Under the pieces are notes generated by a model. The model did no database searches. It saw nothing but the letters and a program-made list of their open reading frames with translations, and was not told the DNA's origin. Below, one piece after another: positions 7,086 to 12,033 of a DNA stretch of 12,033 bases. The stretch's first letter is position 1, and each line of letters opens with the position of its first letter. The position numbers and the translations under genes are program-made. The stretch comes from Myxococcales bacterium (lineage in GTDB: Bacteria; Myxococcota; Polyangia; Fen-1088). The stretch spans positions 1 through 12,033 of the forward strand of contig PMBY01000449.1 in assembly GCA_003153875.1 (NCBI GenBank). The letters run 5' to 3'.

Positions 7086-8148
7086 AGTCCTCTACGAACA
7101 CGCGGGCGCTTTCCAGGTCGACCAGCACCGATTCCCCGGCCACCAATCCCAGATTGTCGTATTCGCGCCGGGCAACGTGCACGGTAACCACATCGCCGGT
7201 GGTCAGGGCCAGATCCAACTTCACATGCGCGCCCAGGTTCACCATGCGCGAAATGCGTCCGGCGGCGGTCCGTCTGCTGCAGACACCGTTCCCATTGCCA
7301 GCCCGCTCGATGCGAATGTCGTGTGGTCGGACGATGGCGCGCACAGCGGTCCCGTCAGGCGTGTTTGCAGGCACGTCCAGCGACAGCGATGCCACCTGGG
7401 CGTGGCCTGCGGACACCCGGCCGCGCAGCACATTGGCGGAACCAATGAACGATGCCACAAAGGGAGTGGCAGGAAATTGATAGATCTCGTTGGGCGAACC
7501 GACCTGCTGGATGCGCCCGGCATCCATCACGACAATTCGGTCGGAAAGGTCCAGGGCCTCTTCCTGGTCGTGCGTGACCAGGATGGTGGTCAGGTGGGTG
7601 GCCTCGTGAAGCAGACGCAGCCATTCGCGCAGTTCAAGACGCACGCGCGTGTCGAGCGCGCCAAATGGTTCGTCGAGCAGTAAGAGCCTGGGGTGCGGCG
7701 CCAGTGCCCGTGCGAAGCCCACCCGCTGTCGCTGCCCGCCGGAGAGTTGGCCGGGATAACGGTCGCCGTAGCCTTCCAGTTGGACCAATTTCAGCAATTC
7801 GGCGACGCGCGCATCGATCTGATTCTTGGGCGCTCGTTGGGTTCGCAGCCCGAACGCGACGTTCTCGCGCACGGTCATGTGACCGAACAGGGCGAAGCTC
7901 TGGAACACCAAACCGAAGCCACGTTTCTGCACCGGAACGGGCGTGATGTCTTCGCCAGCCACCAGCACGCGGCCCGCGTCGGCCGACTCGAGTCCCGCGA
8001 TGATTCGCAAAATGGTGGTCTTGCCCGAACCCGACGGGCCGAGCAGGGTGGTGATTCCGCCAGAAGGAGCCTCGAAGTTGGCCTGGAACACGGCCGGGGC
8101 AGCCTTGCTTGAAAAGGCCTTGGTCAGATCTTCAACTTGGACATTCAT
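7075..8148 (-). CDS. cysA: Sulfate/thiosulfate ABC transporter ATP-binding protein
   Basis: The ATPase that powers sulfate import through CysT and CysW at the inner membrane. The 357-residue protein has Walker A GPSGSGKT (37-44), Q-loop Q83, signature LSGGQRQR (135-142), Walker B LLLLDEP (155-161) and the switch histidine H193 (THDQEEA). After residue about 235 it continues into a TOBE-type regulatory domain containing [11 protein letters not shown]. The ATG overlaps the cysW stop as ATGA and has GGAGGG 6 bases upstream. Its last 11 bases overlap cysH, linking uptake to reduction in one transcript. Its identity as CysA, and not another ABC importer ATPase, rests on the flanking sbp, cysT and cysW. 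Confidence 0.95.
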   Translation of the reverse strand: MNVQVEDLTKAFSSKAAPAVFQANFEAPSGGITTLLGPSGSGKTTILRIIAGLESADAGRVLVAGEDITPVPVQKRGFGLVFQSFALFGHMTVRENVAFGLRTQRAPKNQIDARVAELLKLVQLEGYGDRYPGQLSGGQRQRVGFARALAPHPRLLLLDEPFGALDTRVRLELREWLRLLHEATHLTTILVTHDQEEALDLSDRIVVMDAGRIQQVGSPNEIYQFPATPFVASFIGSANVLRGRVSAGHAQVASLSLDVPANTPDGTAVRAIVRPHDIRIERAGNGNGVCSRRTAAGRISRMVNLGAHVKLDLALTTGDVVTVHVARREYDNLGLVAGESVLVDLESARVFVEDYVI

Positions 8149-9074
8149 CGGAAGCCCTCCGCGCTTCGTGCGCCCTGAAATCGCTCCGCCACCTTCTTGA
8201 CCACCAACGTGGCCAACGCGACCAGGGTCAGCAGCGACGCCACTGCGAACGCGCCCACGAAGTCGTACTCGTTGTAGAGGATCTCAACCTGCAGCGGGAC
8301 AGTATTGGTCACCCCGCGGATATGCCCCGACACCACTGAAACAGCGCCGAATTCACCCATGGCGCGCGCATTGCACAGGATGACACCGTAGATCAGAGCC
8401 CAGCGAATCTTGGGCAAGGTGATCCGGAAGAACAGCCGCCAGCCGCTCGCGCCCAAGACCAGGGCTGCTTCCTCCTCGGCATTGCCTGCCGCCTGCAGCG
8501 CTGGCAAGACCTCGCGCGCGACGAAGGGAAAGGTGACAAAGGCGGTGGCCAGCACGATGCCCGGCGTGGCGAAGACGATCTTGATGTCGTGGTCGGAAAG
8601 CCACTGCCCGAATAGACCCTGGCTGCCGAATAGCAGAATGAAGATCAGGCCCGAAATAACCGGCGAAACCGAGAAGGGCAGATCGATGAGCGTGATGAGA
8701 AGATTGCGTCCGGAAAAGCGGTATTTCGCAATCAACCAGGCCGCAGCCACGCCGAATACCGTGTTCAAGGGAACAACCAGCAGCGCGGTCAACAGCGTGA
8801 GTCGAATGGCCGCCATGGTTTCTGGCTGGCGGATCGCCCTCAGGTACGCGCCCAGTCCCTTTTCCAGGGCCTGCGCGAACACGGCCGCCAGGGGCAGCAG
8901 CACCACCAGGGCCAGAAACGCCAGTGCCAGAGCGATCAACGAGATGCGCACTGACAATGATCCGCGCAGTGCGGGCCGAATGCCCGCCTTGGTCTTCACC
9001 CGCCGCGTGGGCAAGGTATCCAACTCTGCCAGCGGCAGGCGGGGTGCCGGTTGCGCCTGCGCGAGTTCAGGCAT
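8145..9074 (-). CDS. cysW: Sulfate ABC transporter permease CysW
   Basis: One of the two inner-membrane subunits of the sulfate importer. The 309-residue protein has a cytosolic N-terminal extension of about 40 residues rich in Pro, Ala and Arg, then several hydrophobic segments, the first at about 44-69. The EAA loop that contacts CysA is at about 200-221 (EEEAALVLGASGWRLFFRITLP), followed by ARAMGEFGAVSVVSG, typical of CysW. The extension makes it somewhat longer than the E. coli protein. The start ATG is supported by a full GGAGGT site 9 bases upstream and overlaps the end of cysT by 8 bases. Confidence 0.95.
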   Translation of the reverse strand: MPELAQAQPAPRLPLAELDTLPTRRVKTKAGIRPALRGSLSVRISLIALALAFLALVVLLPLAAVFAQALEKGLGAYLRAIRQPETMAAIRLTLLTALLVVPLNTVFGVAAAWLIAKYRFSGRNLLITLIDLPFSVSPVISGLIFILLFGSQGLFGQWLSDHDIKIVFATPGIVLATAFVTFPFVAREVLPALQAAGNAEEEAALVLGASGWRLFFRITLPKIRWALIYGVILCNARAMGEFGAVSVVSGHIRGVTNTVPLQVEILYNEYDFVGAFAVASLLTLVALATLVVKKVAERFQGARSAEGFR

Positions 9075-9924
9075 GCCCAGTCCACCTCCGGTTCCACGCC
9101 TGCAACAGGTTCACGGCCAGAAGCGTGACCAGCGATCCCGCCAGCATCACCACGGCCAGGGCAGTGGCCTGCTGGTACTGGAACTGCTCCAACTTGGTGA
9201 CAATCAGAAGCGGAACAATCTCCGTGTGGTTCGGCATGTTCCCTGAAATGAAGACGATGGAACCGTACTCACCCACGGCACGGGCAAAGGCGAGCGCGAA
9301 GCCGGTAAGAAGTGGCGGCACCAGCACGGGTAGGACCACGCGCGAAAATGTGCGCAGCCGCGACGCCCCGAGCACGGCCGCTGCTTCTTCCAGCTCCGGG
9401 CCCAGTTCCATCAACACCGGCTGCACCGAGCGCACCGCAAAGGGCAGCCCGACAAAGACCATGGCCAGCACCACGCCCACCCAGGTGAACGCCACCTGCA
9501 CGCCGTGCCTTTCGAGAAAGCCACCCACCGTACCGTTCGGGGAATAGATCGCGGTGAGGGCAATCCCGGCCACCGCCGTGGGCAGGGCCAGGGGCAGATC
9601 GATGATCGCGTCCACCACGTCGCGGCCCGGAAAACGATAGCGCACCAGCACCCAGGCCAGCAGCAGTCCTGCCACGGTGTTGATCCCGCCCGCCAGCAAG
9701 GCCCCGCCAAAGCTCAACTTGTACGCGGCCAGTGCACGCGACGAGGTGACCGTGGCCCAGAATGCGACCCAACTCAGCCCCGCGCTCTTCAGGATCAAAG
9801 CCGCGAGCGGTAGCAACACCACCAGACTGAGGTACAGCAGGGTGAATCCCAGCGTCGGCCGGAAGCCGGGCAGCGGCCCGGGCCGCCAGCCCGGGCGCGC
9901 AGCGATGTGTGCCGCAGTCGCCAA
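9067..9924 (-). CDS. cysT: Sulfate ABC transporter permease CysT (CysU)
   Basis: The partner permease of CysW. The 285-residue protein has hydrophobic segments beginning at about 26-46 and 72-95, an EAA loop at about 179-199 (core EEAAAVLGASRLRTFSRVVLP), and ARAVGEYGSIVFISGNMP (214-231), a block typical of CysT. The proposed start is TTG at 9924, because an in-frame TAG (the sbp stop) sits immediately before it and the first in-frame ATG comes only deep inside the gene. The upstream ribosome signal is weak (GGAAAG), so translation may depend on re-initiation after sbp. A slightly later non-ATG start cannot be excluded. Confidence 0.93.
   Translation of the reverse strand: MATAAHIAARPGWRPGPLPGFRPTLGFTLLYLSLVVLLPLAALILKSAGLSWVAFWATVTSSRALAAYKLSFGGALLAGGINTVAGLLLAWVLVRYRFPGRDVVDAIIDLPLALPTAVAGIALTAIYSPNGTVGGFLERHGVQVAFTWVGVVLAMVFVGLPFAVRSVQPVLMELGPELEEAAAVLGASRLRTFSRVVLPVLVPPLLTGFALAFARAVGEYGSIVFISGNMPNHTEIVPLLIVTKLEQFQYQQATALAVVMLAGSLVTLLAVNLLQAWNRRWTGHA
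9084..9089 (-). promoter_or_regulatory. Strong ribosome-binding site for cysW
   Basis: GGAGGT on the minus strand, 9 bases before the cysW ATG and inside the cysT coding sequence. It is the best Shine-Dalgarno in the operon and fixes the cysW start, including its N-terminal extension. Confidence 0.75.
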
Positions 9925-10932
9925 CTACTTTCCACTGGAGTAGATCTGGTCGAAAGTGCCGTTGTCCGCGAAGTGGGTCTTTTGTGCTTTCTGCCAGCCG
10001 CCGAAATCCCCGTCGACGGTCAGCAGGCGCAGCTTGGGAAAATGCGCGGCGTGCTTGGCGGCCACCTTCACATCGCGTGGCCGGTAGTGGTTCTTCGCAA
10101 TAATCCGTTGGCCCTCCTCGGTGTAGAGAAATTCGAGATAGGCACGCGCCAAGGCGGCAGTGCCGTGCTTGCTGGCGTTCTTCTCCACCACGGCCACCGG
10201 CGGCTCGGCCAGGATGCTCAGCGTGGGTGCCACGATCTCGAACTTGTCCTTGCCTAGCTCGTCGACCAGCAGGAAGGCCTCGTTTTCCCAGGCGATGAGC
10301 ACATCCCCGATTCCCCGTTGGGCAAAGGTGGTGGTCGAGCCGCGCGCGCCCGAGTCGAGTACGGGAACGTTCTTGTACAGCCGCGCGACGAAATCGCGAA
10401 TCTTGCCCTCGTCCCCGCCGAACTTGGTCTGGGCAAAGCCCCACGCCGCCAGGTAGTTCCAGCGCGCCCCGCCTGAGGTCTTTGGATTCGGGGTGATGAC
10501 CTTGATTCCTGGCACGACAAGGTCATCCCAGTTCTTGATGCCCTTGGGGTTGCCCTTGCGCACTACGAACACGATGGTCGAGGTGTAGGGTGAAGCGTTC
10601 GCGGGCAGTTGTTTCTGCCAGTCCTTGGGCAGCTTGCCCGTAGCCTCGGCGATGGCATCGATGTCGTAGGCCAGAGCCAGGGTGACGACGTCGGCCTCCA
10701 GCCCGTCGATCACCGCGCGGGCCTGCTTGCCCGAGCCACCGTGCGACTGGTTCACCTTCACGTCGTCGCCAGCATTGGCCTTCCAGTGCTTGGCGAAGGC
10801 GGCGTTGAGGTCCGCGTACAGCTCGCGCGTGGGATCGTAGGAGACGTTGAGCAGGGTCACTTCTTTGGCGCTGGCCTCGCCGGAGGAGAGCAGCCCAGCC
10901 AAGACGAAAGTTGCGGTGCGAATCAATCTCAT
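9925..10932 (-). CDS. sbp: Periplasmic sulfate-binding protein
   Basis: The extracytoplasmic receptor that delivers sulfate to CysTWA. The 335-residue protein starts [22 protein letters not shown], a signal peptide with a likely cut after residue 22, and the mature part opens [17 protein letters not shown], the family hallmark. [20 protein letters not shown] and [16 protein letters not shown] are further Sbp/CysP blocks; the length is close to E. coli Sbp. The frame is open upstream to an ATG at 11103, but that start would bury the signal peptide, so the ATG at 10932 is chosen. No Shine-Dalgarno precedes it, and the predicted promoter leaves only about 3 leader bases. It is the first gene of the operon. 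Thiosulfate binding (CysP-type) cannot be ruled out. Confidence 0.94.
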   Translation of the reverse strand: MRLIRTATFVLAGLLSSGEASAKEVTLLNVSYDPTRELYADLNAAFAKHWKANAGDDVKVNQSHGGSGKQARAVIDGLEADVVTLALAYDIDAIAEATGKLPKDWQKQLPANASPYTSTIVFVVRKGNPKGIKNWDDLVVPGIKVITPNPKTSGGARWNYLAAWGFAQTKFGGDEGKIRDFVARLYKNVPVLDSGARGSTTTFAQRGIGDVLIAWENEAFLLVDELGKDKFEIVAPTLSILAEPPVAVVEKNASKHGTAALARAYLEFLYTEEGQRIIAKNHYRPRDVKVAAKHAAHFPKLRLLTVDGDFGGWQKAQKTHFADNGTFDQIYSSGK

Positions 10933-10941
10933 GATGGAAAC

Positions 10942-10970
10942 AGTGTTGGGGGAGCGCTCCGTGTTGTCAA
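10942..10970 (-). promoter_or_regulatory. Predicted sbp (sulfate operon) promoter
   Basis: On the minus strand there is a perfect TTGACA (10970-10965), a 17-base spacer and AACACT (10947-10942, 3 of 6 matches to TATAAT). The predicted transcription start is near 10935, three bases before the sbp ATG, so the transcript would be nearly leaderless; this fits the missing Shine-Dalgarno. The metY promoter has the same -35 context and spacing. Confidence 0.6.
10951..10960. promoter_or_regulatory. Candidate operator palindrome in the sbp promoter spacer
   Basis: GGAGCGCTCC is a perfect 10-base palindrome lying between the predicted -35 and -10 boxes, where a bound protein would block RNA polymerase. 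The metY promoter lacks this palindrome. Its role as an operator is inference. Confidence 0.4.
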
Positions 10971-10990
10971 GACGGAAGTTTCGCAAACCA
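10962..10990 (-). promoter_or_regulatory. Shared 29-base upstream element, sbp copy
   Basis: The counterpart of 379-407 upstream of metY: 22 of 29 positions match by eye, ending in identical GTCTTGACAACA. It covers the -35 box and about 17 bases upstream of it. The element marks sbp and metY as candidates for a common sulfur regulon. No further gene was found in the rest of the divergent gap up to 11146. Confidence 0.5.
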
Positions 10991-11122
10991 GACGCGGCAG
11001 CGCGCTGTAACTCGGGGCATTCCGTGCTGCCGGCGCCGCAAATCCGGCGGAAAGCCTGGTCGGTGCGGTCGACGCGCCGGCCGCATGCAGCGTGAGTGGT
11101 CATGGCGGTCTAGCAAAGTGGA

Positions 11123-11140
11123 CACACCGTGTGCTACGCT
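11123..11140 (+). promoter_or_regulatory. Predicted extended -10 promoter with overlapping palindrome, cystathionine enzyme gene
   Basis: TGCTACGCT (11132-11140) fits an extended -10 element (TG-n-TAnnnT). Its last base is 7 bases before the A of the ATG, so the transcript would be leaderless, and no Shine-Dalgarno is present. The -35 region is weak. CACAC-C-GTGTG (11123-11133) is a perfect 11-base inverted repeat that overlaps the TG of the promoter and could be an operator. Confidence 0.45.
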
Positions 11141-11146
11141 CGGGGC

Positions 11147-12033
11147 ATGTCAGTCACTTCCGGGAGCCACGCGATCGAGACCCTAGCCATCCACGCCGGG
11201 CAGCCTGCCGACCCCACGCACGGGGCAGTGATGCAGCCCATCGTGCTGGCTTCGACCTTTGCCCAGACCGAGCCTGCCAAGCCACTGCGCTTCGACTATT
11301 CCCGCAGCGGCAATCCCACCCGGGCTGCGCTGGAACAATGCCTGGCCGCCCTGGAAGGCGGCAGCACGGGCTTTGCATTCGCCAGCGGATGCGCGGCTGC
11401 CACCACGCTGCTGCACACCCTGCGTCCCGGGGATCACGTGGTCAGTGGCGACGATGTCTACGGCGGCACGTTCCGCATCTTCGACAAGGTGATGGGGCCG
11501 CTGGGAATTGCCGCCAGCTTCGTGGACTTGCGTCAGCCTGAGCGGCTGCAGGCTGCGCTGACCCCGCGCACGCGCCTGGTGTGGCTGGAAACGCCGACGA
11601 ATCCGCTGCTTCGCTTGGTGGATCTGCGGGCCATTGCGGATGTGTGCAAAGGGCGCGGAATCACGCTGGCCGTTGACAATACCTTCGCCTCGCCAGTGCT
11701 GCAGAGGCCGCTGGATCTCGGCGCCACTGTCGTCGTGCACTCGACCACCAAGTACATCAACGGCCATTCTGATGTGGTGGGCGGCGCTCTCATCACCAGC
11801 GACACGGCGCTGGCCGAACGGTTGAAGTTCTTGCAGAACGCCATCGGCGCGGTGCCGAGCCCCATGGACTGCTACCTGGTCTTGCGGGGAATCAAGACCC
11901 TGCCCCTGCGCATGCGCCAGCATGTGGCTGCAGCGACCGATCTGGCGCGGCGGTTGGAGGGCGCCAAGGGTGTGCGCCGCGTGCACTATCCCGGGTTGGC
12001 CAGCCACGCCCAGCACGAACTTTGTCTGCGGCA
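11147..12033 (+). CDS. Cystathionine gamma-synthase/gamma-lyase family PLP enzyme, C-terminus cut
   Basis: A PLP-dependent transsulfuration enzyme; 295 residues are visible before the window ends. IETLAIHAGQ (10-19) is the family N-terminus. YSRSGNPTR (51-59), Y105 in GDDVYGGTFR, D177 in AVDNTF and the PLP lysine K202 in HSTTKYINGHSD follow in the expected order. This set is shared by cystathionine gamma-synthase (MetB) and gamma-lyase (MccB/CTH), and the visible part does not settle which; residues that help to separate them lie beyond the edge. Next to a sulfide-producing operon and metY, a lyase making cysteine from cystathionine, or a synthase making cystathionine, are both reasonable. 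It is transcribed divergently from sbp. The ATG at 11147 lacks a ribosome site but lies just after a promoter-like sequence. Confidence 0.9.
   Translation, partial: MSVTSGSHAIETLAIHAGQPADPTHGAVMQPIVLASTFAQTEPAKPLRFDYSRSGNPTRAALEQCLAALEGGSTGFAFASGCAAATTLLHTLRPGDHVVSGDDVYGGTFRIFDKVMGPLGIAASFVDLRQPERLQAALTPRTRLVWLETPTNPLLRLVDLRAIADVCKGRGITLAVDNTFASPVLQRPLDLGATVVVHSTTKYINGHSDVVGGALITSDTALAERLKFLQNAIGAVPSPMDCYLVLRGIKTLPLRMRQHVAAATDLARRLEGAKGVRRVHYPGLASHAQHELCLR

Noticed and set aside
8410..9246. Plus-strand open frame of 278 residues opposite cysW and cysT
   Set aside because: Antisense shadow of conserved membrane proteins, with no family resemblance.
9269..10444. Minus-strand open frame of 391 residues across sbp and cysT
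   Set aside because: It is out of frame with both well-supported genes and its composition (rich in R, G, A) is that of a shadow frame.
10933..11103. Longer sbp start at an ATG at 11103
   Set aside because: The extra 57 residues are unlike the family, would hide the signal peptide and would overlap the predicted promoter.

Overview
The window is GC-rich and gene-dense and holds almost a complete assimilatory sulfate-reduction pathway. Ten genes on the minus strand (10932 down to 581) form one tightly packed unit: sbp, cysT, cysW, cysA, cysH, cysD, cysN, cobA, a Met8-type siroheme gene and a fused sulfite reductase. Most junctions are stop/start overlaps (ATGA, GTGA, TAGTG) or have a gap of two bases or fewer. 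This implies one transcript with translational coupling. The codon style, the gene order and the separate cobA and met8 genes suggest a GC-rich proteobacterium or a deltaproteobacterial/myxobacterial-type genome. That placement is an inference and could be wrong.

The pathway reads from right to left. Sbp captures sulfate in the periplasm and CysT/CysW/CysA import it. CysD and CysN activate it to APS. CysH has the paired cysteines of the [4Fe-4S] APS-reductase type and would reduce APS to sulfite. No APS kinase (CysC) is seen in the window or fused to CysN. CobA and the Met8-like protein make siroheme for the last enzyme, a nitrite/sulfite-reductase-type protein that reduces sulfite to sulfide.

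The unit is bracketed by two PLP-dependent transsulfuration enzymes, both cut by the window edges. At the left (minus strand, 308 to 1) is the N-terminus of MetY, O-acetylhomoserine sulfhydrylase. At the right (plus strand, from 11147) is a cystathionine gamma-synthase/lyase family protein, divergent from sbp. A plausible flow is sulfate to sulfide, then homocysteine via MetY, then cystathionine chemistry. No cysK or cysE lies in the window.

Non-coding sequence is limited to 309-580 and 10933-11146. The metY and sbp promoters share a 29-base block (22 matches by eye, including 12 identical bases, GTCTTGACAACA) that contains a consensus -35 box. The sbp and cystathionine-enzyme promoters lie so close to their start codons that the mRNAs look nearly leaderless. 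The metY Shine-Dalgarno sits in the loop of a small hairpin. Between metY and the operon end is an inverted pair of three 9-base repeats. The most unusual protein is the fusion of sulfite reductase, a helical middle domain and a TusA-like domain. No CRISPR array, tRNA, rRNA, transposase or phage gene was seen. Apart from the fusion and the regulatory signals, this is a recognisable assimilation locus, not a clearly new system.
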